The position numbers and the translations under genes are program-made. This document shows positions 30,969 to 37,721 of a stretch of DNA of 38,339 nucleotides, one piece after another. Position 1 is the stretch's first letter, and each line of letters opens with the position of its first letter. The notes below the pieces were generated by a model that was given only the letters and a program-made list of their open reading frames with translations, did no database searches and had not been told where the DNA came from. Origin of the DNA: Streptomyces griseomycini (GTDB lineage: Bacteria > Actinomycetota > Actinomycetes > Streptomycetales > Streptomycetaceae); the NCBI RefSeq assembly GCF_014203535.1, contig NZ_JACHJI010000029.1:1-38339 (forward strand), in the 5' to 3' direction.

Positions 30969-31009
30969 TGCGAGAGGGGACGGAGTGGGGGAGGGTGCCC
31001 CCTCTCGCA
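30969..31009 (-). promoter_or_regulatory. 5'-terminal stem-loop of the P4 transcript
   Basis: TGCGAGAGGGG (30969-30979) pairs perfectly with 30999-31009 across a 19-base loop. The predicted P4 start is near 31009, so the RNA would begin with this stem. Confidence 0.6.
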
Positions 31010-31015
31010 TCACTA

Positions 31016-31043
31016 ATACTAGTACTTCTCGGTTGGGTGTGAA
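31016..31043 (-). promoter_or_regulatory. Promoter P4 (shared family)
   Basis: On the minus strand TTCACA (31038-31043), 16 bases, TAGTAT (31016-31021). The upstream block GGCCAGGGGTGGG abuts the stop of the gene at 31065. Confidence 0.75.
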
Positions 31044-31064
31044 CCCACCCCTGGCCTGCTGTTT

Positions 31065-31676
31065 TTACTCCCGTGGCACCTGAGTGAGGGCGGTGAGCAT
31101 GGGGAGCATCGAGTCGGGGTGGCCGCAGGCGTCGACTTGGACCCATTCCCCGGAAGGGCCGACGACCGCGGACAGACTGTCGACCTGGACGGGGCTGTGC
31201 TGCCCGGCGGGCCCGGGGGTGTGCTGCCAGGTGATCCGGGTGCGCCGGTGTTCTTCCTCGAGGCGGGCGCCGGGGAGCGCGGCGGCCACGGCCTCGGCGA
31301 CGGCGCGGCGGGCGTGCGCCTCGGTCTGCTGGTAGGCGGTGAGGTGGGCGGCCTGCTCCATGGCCTGGGCGTGCAGCGGGTACAGCCGCCGCTTGATCTC
31401 GCGGGCCACGTGAGCCGCGCTGATCGTGCTCACCTGGATCGACGGTGCCGACACCTGCTCTTCGTCCGGCAGGCCGGCGAACACCCGCAACTGCTGCGGG
31501 CGGTGGGCGTCGGGCTGGCACAGCCGCAGGGCGCGGTCCTCGTCGTCAACGATCAGCCGTGCCAGACCCCGCGCGTACCCGGGCAGCGGCGCGGTGCGGC
31601 AGTGGGTCCCCAGCGCGGTGGCGACCTCCTCGGCGAACGCGTCGAACTGCTGCTGGGTCTTCAACTCCTCGGCCAT
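31065..31676 (-). CDS. Hypothetical 203-residue protein
   Basis: ATG at 31676 with GGAGAG about 6 bases upstream; a longer frame is a shadow. The body is helical with FDAFAEEVATALGTHCRT, a strand-rich middle, and a long Glu/Ala-rich helix (YQQTEAHARRAVAEAVAAAL). It ends with a CGHPDSMLPMLTALTQ segment. It is soluble, with no membrane segment. It is the last gene of the unit from P5. No family was recognised. Confidence 0.62.
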   Translation of the reverse strand: MAEELKTQQQFDAFAEEVATALGTHCRTAPLPGYARGLARLIVDDEDRALRLCQPDAHRPQQLRVFAGLPDEEQVSAPSIQVSTISAAHVAREIKRRLYPLHAQAMEQAAHLTAYQQTEAHARRAVAEAVAAALPGARLEEEHRRTRITWQHTPGPAGQHSPVQVDSLSAVVGPSGEWVQVDACGHPDSMLPMLTALTQVPRE

Positions 31677-31707
31677 GACGTGCTCTCCTCCGGCGGCAGT
31701 CGGGCAT

Positions 31708-31914
31708 TCAGGGGCGGTGCGGCCTGCGGACAGCCGCAGGACGGGTGCGGTCGCGGTCGGCGGCCTCCTGGCGCCGGACGGCGTCGCGGCGGGCGTCCTC
31801 GGCGGTGTAGCCGGTGTCGCACCACGGCTCGCACGGCTGGCCCGGCGGCGCACCGCACGTCTCACAGTGGTCGTCGAAGTTCTCGGGGCGCCATGGGCGC
31901 GGCTGGCCGGTCAT
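31708..31914 (-). CDS. Small zinc-ribbon-like protein
   Basis: A 68-residue protein with CETCGAPPGQPCEPWCDTGY near 17-36, a motif of short zinc-binding proteins common in actinobacterial mobile elements, followed by an Arg/Asp-rich helix. ATG at 31914 has GAGG about 9 bases upstream. Function unknown. Confidence 0.65.
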   Translation of the reverse strand: MTGQPRPWRPENFDDHCETCGAPPGQPCEPWCDTGYTAEDARRDAVRRQEAADRDRTRPAAVRRPHRP

Positions 31915-31942
31915 GCGGCATCACCTCTCTGGTCAGGGCTGG

Positions 31943-32314
31943 TCAGGGCGTGGTGGTCCACAGCTGGGGGCCGGTGACGGCGCGGGCGCTGACGCTCGGG
32001 CGTACCGGCATGTCGCGGTAGTCGGCCACCCGCACGTAGCCGCCGCGCTCGGTGTCCAGGCGGACGACATCTGCCACTCCCTCCCATGCGGCGATCAGGT
32101 CCGCGGGAAGGGTGCTGATGTCGTCGGCCTGCACCTGCGCTGCCCAGGCGGTCAGTTCCTCGCCGTAGACCTGCCGCCACTCGCGCAGGACGAAAAAGAG
32201 CTGACCGAAGTCGTCGACCAGGGCCAGCGCGCGCGCCTGGCCGGGGGTCGGGCACTCGGCGAACCGGGGCACGTCGGGCCGGGTGCGCTCACCCAGACTC
32301 ATCAACCAGCGCAT
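31943..32314 (-). CDS. Hypothetical 123-residue protein
   Basis: ATG at 32314 with AGAGG 7 bases upstream, chosen over a longer frame. The protein starts MRWLMSLGERTRP and has LALVDDFGQLFFVLREW in the middle and a strand-rich C-terminus (YVRVADYRDMPVRP). It is soluble. No family was recognised. It lies in the P5 unit, next to the small zinc-ribbon gene. Confidence 0.6.
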   Translation of the reverse strand: MRWLMSLGERTRPDVPRFAECPTPGQARALALVDDFGQLFFVLREWRQVYGEELTAWAAQVQADDISTLPADLIAAWEGVADVVRLDTERGGYVRVADYRDMPVRPSVSARAVTGPQLWTTTP

Positions 32315-32347
32315 GATCAGACCTCTCCTTCGATGCGTACGGGGACA

Positions 32348-32388
32348 GGGCCGGGGACCGGGCACCAGGGGCGCCTGGTCCCCGGCCC
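32348..32388 (-). terminator. Intergenic hairpin (12-bp perfect stem)
   Basis: GGGCCGGGGACC (32348-32359) pairs with 32377-32388, just past the stop at 32396. Confidence 0.65.
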
Positions 32389-32395
32389 CCGGGGG

Positions 32396-33445
32396 CTAGC
32401 GGTGGATGCGCTCGCTGGTCTGGCGCGCCTCATGGCGGGCCTGGTCGGCTGCGGCCTGGGGGTTGGTGGCGTAGACGACGTTGACGCTGCCGAAAGCGGT
32501 CTCGGCGTCGCTGGCGTGCTGCTCGTGGGCGTCGGCCCGGGCGTCCGGGTCGGCCGGGGCTTCCTCGACGTGCCAGACGTCCACCTCACCGCCGCCCTTC
32601 CACTGGCCGACCACGAAGTACGCGCGCTCCTGCGGCGCGGCGCTGCCCGGGGCCGGTCGGCGACCGCGTGAGCGGGCCCGTGCCTGGGCGCGCAGGGAGT
32701 CGGCCTCGGCCTGGGCGCGGCGGGCGTACTCGTGCTCGCGGGCGGCTGCGGTGCGGCAGTAGGGGCCCCGCCACTGCTCGACGGCGACGATGCGGGACAG
32801 TGAGCCGGAGTAGTCGGCCAGCACCAGCAGCAGCACCGGGTGCGGGCAGGCGATGAACCATCGTGCCGCGGTCCACCAGGCGGCGACGGCGGCACGCCAC
32901 GCGGGGAGGGCGGTGCGGGCTTCTCCCTCCAGGCGGGCGGCGTCGGCTTGGTGGTGGGCGGCCGCCCACGCGAGGAACCGCAGCAGGGCCGGGGTGTCGC
33001 GCTGCCGGGAAGCCTCCAGGATCACGAACACGTCCTCGCGCTGGGCGACGTGCTCGGCGCAGCCGCGCAGCACGGCGGTGAGCGCCGCCGCCGTCCTCTC
33101 CGACGGGGTGTGTCCGGTGGCGGACTCCATCGGATACACCGTCACCTGGGGGTAGTCCAGGTCGTCGCGGTAGAGGGTCAGGCTGCCCCGATAGCCGGTG
33201 CGGCTGCGAGCCAGCCGCGGCAGGACCTCGTCCGGGGCGGTGTCCTGATAGGCGTTGACGGGGCCGAGACAGGCGCGCACGGCGGTGAACCGGTCCCAGT
33301 AGCGGGGATGGTGGGTGCCGGTTACGTGCACGTGGCCGCGCATCGCGCCGCCCAGCTCGAACACGACGGCGTCGTCCTGGAGGGGGCCGGCGGTGGCGTG
33401 CACGGGGCCGGCGGGGGTCTCGATGGTCAGGCTGACGCTGGTCAT
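32396..33445 (-). CDS. Hypothetical 349-residue protein
   Basis: ATG at 33445 with AGGAG about 9 bases upstream. The N-terminal half is beta-rich (SLTIETPAGPVHATAGPL, GHVHVTGTHHPRYWDRF). Residues 190-215 include a moderately hydrophobic stretch (WWTAARWFIACPHPVLLLVL), possibly a membrane or buried helix. The C-terminal third is a charged Ala/Arg/Glu helix with YFVVGQWKGGGEVDVW. It is one of the larger unknown genes of the arm. No family was recognised. Confidence 0.65.
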   Translation of the reverse strand: MTSVSLTIETPAGPVHATAGPLQDDAVVFELGGAMRGHVHVTGTHHPRYWDRFTAVRACLGPVNAYQDTAPDEVLPRLARSRTGYRGSLTLYRDDLDYPQVTVYPMESATGHTPSERTAAALTAVLRGCAEHVAQREDVFVILEASRQRDTPALLRFLAWAAAHHQADAARLEGEARTALPAWRAAVAAWWTAARWFIACPHPVLLLVLADYSGSLSRIVAVEQWRGPYCRTAAAREHEYARRAQAEADSLRAQARARSRGRRPAPGSAAPQERAYFVVGQWKGGGEVDVWHVEEAPADPDARADAHEQHASDAETAFGSVNVVYATNPQAAADQARHEARQTSERIHR

Positions 33446-33547
33446 GGGCGGTGTCTCCTGTACGTTCCGGGGCTGGCTTTCTGGACGGCTCCCGGCGGAG
33501 CCGGGGGCCGGTGGAGGGGGCGGGGGCGCTGGCGTGCTGTCCGGCGG

Positions 33548-33579
33548 CCCGTGCCGTCACCTCGCGGCGACGGCACGGG
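33548..33579 (-). terminator. Hairpin after the SsgB-like gene
   Basis: CCCGTGCCGTC (33548-33558) pairs perfectly with 33569-33579, 14 bases past the stop at 33593. Confidence 0.65.
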
Positions 33580-33592
33580 CGGACGTCTTGCC

Positions 33593-34006
33593 CTAGCTCT
33601 CCGCCAGGAGGCGCGAGAGCTCCTCGTCGAGGCACACGTGACCGTGCTCCGTGCCGGGCGGTACGACGGCGGCCGTGCGCTCCAGGAAGCGCTCCAAGAC
33701 CCGCGCCGGGACGTGAAGCAGCGCCTCACCCTCCTCGGATGTCAGGGCGATACACACGACGTCCAGGCCACGACTGCGGCACGGCCAGACCTGGACGTCA
33801 CCGATCCCGGCGGGGCGGTGAAGGCCGGCGGTGAGGAGTTCGCGGGCGAGCGCCCACTCCACGGCTTCTTCGGCTCCGGTGTGGAAGGCGGCACGCACGG
33901 CGTAGGGGTCGGCCGTGTCATACCGCAGACTCGCCCGGACAGGCAGGGAAGAGTCACTCGACAGAATGAGGCGCAGGTGCAGTTCGCAGCTGACTGTGGT
34001 GTCCAT
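33593..34006 (-). CDS. SsgB-like sporulation/cell-division regulator (SALP family)
   Basis: A 137-residue protein of the SsgA-like (SALP) family, found only in morphologically complex actinomycetes. SsgB proteins, which help position FtsZ rings during sporulation septation, share its length and hallmark segments: TTVSCELHLRL near the start, LRYDTADPYAVRA near 26-38, FHTGAEEAVEWALAREL, then VPPGTEHGHVCLDEELSRLL at the C-terminus. All are from memory of the family. Start ATG at 34006 has AAAGG about 11 bases upstream, a rather weak site. Being plasmid-borne, it is an extra copy that could influence the host's sporulation. It is flanked by strong hairpins, which suggests an independently handled cassette. 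Confidence 0.88.
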   Translation of the reverse strand: MDTTVSCELHLRLILSSDSSLPVRASLRYDTADPYAVRAAFHTGAEEAVEWALARELLTAGLHRPAGIGDVQVWPCRSRGLDVVCIALTSEEGEALLHVPARVLERFLERTAAVVPPGTEHGHVCLDEELSRLLAES

Positions 34007-34131
34007 GAGCGGCAGGACCTTTCGCTCAGTGTGCGCTTTCGGACTGGCTGAGAGCGGGCGGTGGGTGGCGCGGCCGGTGTGGTGACATTGGCTGGCGTGG
34101 CCTGTGGCGGGAACTCCGGGGAGGGACCTGT

Positions 34132-34179
34132 CTGCCGCCCGTCGCCCGCTGGAGGGGAAAGGGCGGCGACGGGCGGCAG
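34132..34179 (-). terminator. Strong hairpin upstream of the SsgB-like gene
   Basis: CTGCCGCCCGTCGCC (34132-34146) pairs perfectly with 34165-34179, a 15-bp stem with 18-base loop. It may end the upstream message. Confidence 0.65.
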
Positions 34180-34210
34180 GCACTCAGCCATCGATCACCT
34201 GGCCGGGTGG

Positions 34211-34236
34211 GCCGCCCCCCCGGGAGAGGGGGCGGC
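34211..34236 (-). terminator. Second hairpin, 9-bp stem
   Basis: GCCGCCCCC (34211-34219) pairs with 34228-34236, directly after the stop at 34246. It is in tandem with the stronger hairpin at 34132-34179. Confidence 0.55.
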
Positions 34237-34245
34237 GGCTGTGGG

Positions 34246-34452
34246 CTACTCCTGCGGCGGCTTGTGACGGCGCAGGTTGTCCCGCTCGGTCAGGGACACT
34301 TCCTTGCCGCACGGACATTCGCCGTAGCGGCGGCCGTGCAGATGGAAGAACTTCGGGCCGGTGTTCTTAGCGTTGACGGTGCGGATGGTGCCGGGGACCG
34401 GGGCGGTGTTGGTGCAGTAGCCGTGCGCGGTGACGGCGGGCTTCTCAGCCAT
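34246..34452 (-). CDS. Small single zinc-finger protein
   Basis: A 68-residue protein. The C-terminal half reads as one zinc-finger-like unit: CPCGKEVSLTERDNLRRHK. ATG at 34452 has GGAG shortly upstream and overlaps the end of the preceding gene by 8 bases, so the two are likely coupled. Function unknown; a DNA-binding role is possible. Confidence 0.6.
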   Translation of the reverse strand: MAEKPAVTAHGYCTNTAPVPGTIRTVNAKNTGPKFFHLHGRRYGECPCGKEVSLTERDNLRRHKPPQE

Positions 34453-34933
34453 GGCGGGTCTCCTCGTCGCTGTCGTGGGGCTGGGGCAGGGCCGGGGCGC
34501 GGTAGATCTCCCGCCGTACGGCGGGAACGCCGGGGCAGAGGGGGACGGCCTGCCGGAGCTCGGCGGGGTCCATGGGGTGCAGCCATCCGCCGCGCACGGT
34601 CCAGCCGCACGCGCGGGGGCGGGGCTCGGCGGCCGTGGTCGCGACCAGGACGGCGCTGCGCACCGTGCTGCCCTCCAGCGCGAACACCAGCAGCGTGCGC
34701 AGCACGGCGTAGTCGTCCTCGTCCAGCACGGACAGGCGCACCGGACCGGTGCCGACGGAGAGGTCGGCCTGACCCCGGACGCACGTGTCATCGGTGCGCT
34801 CGGCCACGAGATTGACGGTGTGCTCCCCATCCCCGAGTGCCAGGATCACCAGGGCGAGCGCGGTCAGGGCGCGGCTCATGGCGGCCGCGATGGCGGCATC
34901 ATCGGGGCGCACCAGTTGCGGGCGTGCGGACAT
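34445..34933 (-). CDS. Hypothetical 162-residue protein
   Basis: ATG at 34933 with AGGAG about 9 bases upstream. The N-terminal ~30 residues form a helix with moderate hydrophobicity (MSRALTALALVILALGDG). Later strands read VRLSVLDEDDYAVLRTLLVF and SAVLVATT. The C-terminus is polar. It lies just after the internal telomere-like island in the leftward direction. No family was recognised. Confidence 0.6.
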   Translation of the reverse strand: MSARPQLVRPDDAAIAAAMSRALTALALVILALGDGEHTVNLVAERTDDTCVRGQADLSVGTGPVRLSVLDEDDYAVLRTLLVFALEGSTVRSAVLVATTAAEPRPRACGWTVRGGWLHPMDPAELRQAVPLCPGVPAVRREIYRAPALPQPHDSDEETRHG

Positions 34934-34985
34934 GGCGTGTCACTCCTGGGAGGTAGGGGGCCGGGGCTCTGCGGGGCGCTCTCTC

Positions 34986-35159
34986 CCCCGCGCAGCGGGG
35001 TGCTCCGGGCTGCGCCCGGAGCGAGCGGGCGGCGCGCTGCGCGCGCCGGGGGTGGGGTCCCCTGCGCTGCGCGCCGGGGACCGGCGTGCGGGCTGCTGCG
35101 CAGCCGCGCACGGGGCGGGCGCGCTGCGCGCTCCCTTTCTCGGGTGGGGCGCTGCGCGC
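34986..35159. repeat. Internal telomere-like palindrome island
   Basis: Seven successive palindromes with three-base loops occupy 174 bases: 34986-35000 (loop GCA), 35002-35022 (TGC), 35031-35047 (TGC), 35056-35082 with inner loop TGC, 35086-35111 (TGC), 35121-35131 (TGC) and 35149-35159 (TGC). CTCCGGGCTGCGCCCGGAGC at 35003-35022 equals the complement of the window's terminal palindrome, followed by a matching AGCG. The island is inverted relative to the right end. It may be an old internalised telomere, or a coincidentally similar GC-hairpin island. Confidence 0.6.
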
Positions 35160-35172
35160 TGGGGGCGTGGGG

Positions 35173-35218
35173 CCCGCGCGGGCCGGGGGAGGGGAGGGGG
35201 GACCCCGGCCCGCGCGGG
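35173..35218 (-). terminator. Terminator after the DUF932-like gene
   Basis: CCCGCGCGGGCCGGGG (35173-35188) pairs perfectly with 35203-35218, a 16-bp stem with a 14-base G-rich loop, 11 bases past the stop at 35229. Confidence 0.75.
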
Positions 35219-35228
35219 GGTTGTGGGG

Positions 35229-36407
35229 TTAGCCGTGCGCGGCGGCGGCCGTGAGGGCCGGGACCGCGAGCGCTTCCAGGGCGGCGGCCTGGTCGGCGTC
35301 GGTGAGGGTCTGCGCGGTGGAGGTGATGGCGTTCATCACGCCCCCGGCCGTCATCTGACCACCCCGGACAAAGTGGGCCAGGATCATGTCCTTGGCCTCG
35401 GCACCGATGCTGAGCGTCTTGGTGACGTGCTCGATCGTCTTCGTCGGCTCGGCCAGCGGCTTACCGGCGGCGTCCTCCATCGCGCGCACCTTGGCCTCGA
35501 CGTACTCCCGCGACAGAAACGTGCGCACCGCGTCGGCGGTCTTGGACGTGATCAGCTCCAGCGTCTTGCGCTGCGTCTGGTCGGACCAGGACACGATGCC
35601 CTCGTCCTGCTTGCCTCCCAGGTGCACGGCACGCATGACGTCCTTGGTCTCGGTCAGGCCGTTACGGCACACCTGGATCACCGCGCGCGGGGTGATCGTG
35701 TACGCCCCGGAACCGACCTCGCTGTTGGTGATGACGAAACCGGCCGAGATCATCGGCAGCTCGTCACCGCTGCGCCCGTCGAACGGGGACCGGTAGCCAC
35801 GCAGCAGCGCACGGGCCTGGACAGCGACCGCCTCGGACTCCACCCGCACATACATGCGCCGGTCGGTCAGATCGCACCCGGTCACCTGGGTCGGGTGCCC
35901 GGACTGCCGCACCCCGTCCAGCGCGGCCAGCAGCATGTCCAGGTTGTCCATCAGCTTGTAGCTGTCGGACAGCAGCGCGCGGGCCACACCCTCGGCCGGC
36001 GGCATGCCCGGGGCATTCTCGCCCCGGAACGCCCGGAGCATGAAACGCCGCCCGGGGTCGTTGCGGAGCCAGGCGTTGACGTTCTCGTCCAGCAGCGGCA
36101 CGTTCTCGGCGCGCATGCGGCGCAGGTAGGCCAGCGGGATGCGCAGCTTGTCCGCGATGCCCTCGTCGGCCACGGCGGTGGGACGGTAGATCCCGTCCAC
36201 CTCCGTCACCCCGTCCTCGGTGATCAACGACTCCACGCCCTCGACGTGCACGTTGCCCTCACGGAACCGCAGCGCGGACGCGGGAGCGATCACGTCCAGC
36301 TTCCGGCGGTTCTGGTCCTCCAGGATCCGGACCAGGTCGGAGAGTCCGGCGTTGCGGGCACCGGTGGGGGCGACGTTCGTGGCGCGCTCGGCGAACTGCT
36401 GAGTCAT
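35229..36407 (-). CDS. DUF932-like phage/plasmid protein
   Basis: A 392-residue protein resembling the DUF932 family of phage and plasmid proteins. The N-terminal part has IPLAYLRRMRAENVPLLDEN and later LLSDSYKLMDNLDMLLAALD. The central region includes YTITPRAVIQVCRNGL. Members are common on mobile elements and have no settled function. ATG at 36407 has AAGGGGAGA shortly upstream, matching the leader of the gene at 37557. It is the first gene after promoter P5, with two near-identical hairpins in its leader and a strong terminator after it. It is among the largest right-arm genes. Confidence 0.75.
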   Translation of the reverse strand: MTQQFAERATNVAPTGARNAGLSDLVRILEDQNRRKLDVIAPASALRFREGNVHVEGVESLITEDGVTEVDGIYRPTAVADEGIADKLRIPLAYLRRMRAENVPLLDENVNAWLRNDPGRRFMLRAFRGENAPGMPPAEGVARALLSDSYKLMDNLDMLLAALDGVRQSGHPTQVTGCDLTDRRMYVRVESEAVAVQARALLRGYRSPFDGRSGDELPMISAGFVITNSEVGSGAYTITPRAVIQVCRNGLTETKDVMRAVHLGGKQDEGIVSWSDQTQRKTLELITSKTADAVRTFLSREYVEAKVRAMEDAAGKPLAEPTKTIEHVTKTLSIGAEAKDMILAHFVRGGQMTAGGVMNAITSTAQTLTDADQAAALEALAVPALTAAAAHG

Positions 36408-36425
36408 GCTCTCCCCTTCGTAGCG

Positions 36426-36502
36426 GTCCGGGGGCGGGGCCACCGCCCCCGGACGCTGTGTTGACCTCTGCGGAGCCGGGGGGCGGGGCCACCGCCCCCC
36501 GG
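36426..36502 (-). promoter_or_regulatory. Tandem leader hairpins of the P5 transcript
   Basis: Two hairpins, 36426-36454 (12-bp stem) and 36476-36502 (11-bp stem), share the same 5-base loop GGCCA. The second starts at the predicted P5 start near 36505. A perfect pairing of the two stems as alternatives is possible. Confidence 0.6.
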
Positions 36503-36511
36503 ATGACTTCA

Positions 36512-36539
36512 ATACTAGTGTTTTCTGTGAGTGTGTGAA
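36512..36539 (-). promoter_or_regulatory. Promoter P5 (shared family)
   Basis: On the minus strand TTCACA (36534-36539), 16 bases, TAGTAT (36512-36517). An upstream AGGTCAGAGGGGG block follows the stop of the gene at 36560. Confidence 0.75.
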
Positions 36540-36559
36540 TCCCCCTCTGACCTGGTCTT

Positions 36560-37117
36560 TTACCTCATCGTGCGGTACTCGGGCAGGGGGGTGATGCTCA
36601 CCCGCCGCACGTTCTTGACCACCGGTATGGGCACGACTCCGCGCATCTCGCACAGGTCATAGCGCAGCTCGGGTGCCTCGCCGAACGGGTCGGCGTGCGC
36701 GTGAATCGCGCTCACCCAGTAACTACCGTGACGGCTGGTCAGACTGCCGTGATAGTCGACCTTCTGCCACAGCACCGGCCCGGCGTGCTGCGGGTCCAGG
36801 CTCCGGGCGACGGCGACAACCATCGGGTCGGCCATCCGCGCGACCCTCAGCAGGACGAACGCGCGCGCCACCGTGACGCGGTCCACCGGCACATCGGCCA
36901 GGGCCGGGCCCGTGTGCCCGGTACGCACACCCATCACCCAACCCAGCTCGAAGAACGGCCGGACCATCTCCAACTGCTCCTGCGGCACCCGCTGCGCCTC
37001 CGGGTCACTCACGCGGCGCGCCAGCTCCCGCAGCGCGTAAGCGGCCTGCTCCTGCTCCGCCACCGTGAACGGCGCTCCGGCCTCCTCGACCTGCTCCACA
37101 ACCTGCGTGCTCTCCAT
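36560..37117 (-). CDS. Hypothetical 185-residue protein
   Basis: ATG at 37117 with AAGGGAAG just upstream. The N-terminal half is helical (AEQEQAAYALRELARRVSD, VTVARAFVLLRVARMAD). The C-terminal half is mixed and ends in NVRRVSITPLPEYRTMR. It is the second gene from promoter P6, separated from the first by a perfect hairpin. No family was recognised. Confidence 0.6.
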   Translation of the reverse strand: MESTQVVEQVEEAGAPFTVAEQEQAAYALRELARRVSDPEAQRVPQEQLEMVRPFFELGWVMGVRTGHTGPALADVPVDRVTVARAFVLLRVARMADPMVVAVARSLDPQHAGPVLWQKVDYHGSLTSRHGSYWVSAIHAHADPFGEAPELRYDLCEMRGVVPIPVVKNVRRVSITPLPEYRTMR

Positions 37118-37152
37118 GACTTCCCTTCCCCTCGTGCTGCTGCCGGACGGAA

Positions 37153-37178
37153 GGGGGCGTCCCGTCAGGGACGCCCCC
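37153..37178 (-). terminator. Hairpin between the two P6 genes
   Basis: GGGGGCGTCCC (37153-37163) pairs perfectly with 37168-37178, 4-base loop, 7 bases past the stop at 37186. Confidence 0.65.
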
Positions 37179-37185
37179 GGGCGGA

Positions 37186-37557
37186 CTACTTCAGGAACCC
37201 GCGCGTCCGGAGGAACTCGGCCGTGATGTGCGCGATGCCCTGCGGCTTGTAGATCTGCGGGAAGCGGCGCATCTCCACCTCGGTGCGCCCCTGCGCGTCC
37301 GGCTCGATGAACTCGTGCACCAGACGGTACGGCTGGTCACCCACCGGCATTTCCAGCACGACCGGGCCAACCTTGGTGTCGAAGCGAATTCCGGTGTAGT
37401 TCGCGTCCACGTTGTGCACGATGTTCGCCCCCGCTCGCTGGCAGATCAGCGGAAGAAAATTCGCGACCGTGCGGGCCTGAATGGCCAGGCCGTTGACGGG
37501 AGCGTCCTGCCCGCCGCGCACTCGCCGGACGATTCCGCCAGAGATCTGGATTTCCAT
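37186..37557 (-). CDS. Hypothetical 123-residue protein, end-most gene
   Basis: ATG at 37557 with AAGGGGAGA upstream, a leader like that of the DUF932-like gene. The protein is beta-rich at first (MEIQISGGIVRRVRGG), then a helix (ARTVANFLPLICQRAGANI) and strands (VGPVVLEMPVGDQPYRLV). It is the closest gene to the telomere, and the six-copy iteron array lies just upstream of its promoter. No family was recognised. Confidence 0.62.
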   Translation of the reverse strand: MEIQISGGIVRRVRGGQDAPVNGLAIQARTVANFLPLICQRAGANIVHNVDANYTGIRFDTKVGPVVLEMPVGDQPYRLVHEFIEPDAQGRTEVEMRRFPQIYKPQGIAHITAEFLRTRGFLK

Positions 37558-37587
37558 GTTCTCCCCTTCGTTGACCACTGCGTGTGC

Positions 37588-37607
37588 CGGGGGTTCGCCT
37601 TCCCCCG
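37588..37607 (-). promoter_or_regulatory. 5'-terminal stem-loop of the P6 transcript
   Basis: CGGGGG (37588-37593) pairs with 37602-37607, next to the predicted start near 37609. Confidence 0.5.
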
Positions 37608-37615
37608 TACCTCAA

Positions 37616-37643
37616 ATACTAGTGTGTATTGATGGAGAATGGA
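37616..37643 (-). promoter_or_regulatory. Promoter P6 (same -10, weak -35)
   Basis: On the minus strand TAGTAT (37616-37621) with a weak -35 TCCATT at 37638-37643, 16 bases apart. The poor -35 suggests dependence on the flanking iteron array. Confidence 0.6.
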
Positions 37644-37650
37644 AGACCTG

Positions 37651-37721
37651 TTGCACCTCATGTTGCGCCAGAACTTTGCGCCATGACGTTGCGTCAGAAT
37701 GTTGCGCCAAAGTGTTGCGCC
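37651..37721. repeat. Iteron array: six copies of TTGCGCC at 13-bp spacing
   Basis: TTGCACC at 37651, TTGCGCC at 37663 and 37676, TTGCGTC at 37689, TTGCGCC at 37702 and 37715. Spacing is 12, 13, 13, 13 and 13. The even period points to bound protein repeats. It could be an operator for P6, an origin or a partition site. Confidence 0.7.

Noticed and set aside
34986..35159. Set of simple terminators
   Set aside because: The palindromes are many, short-looped and share a 20-base identity with the window end; a separate 16-bp terminator already follows the gene at 35229. The terminator reading is not fully excluded.
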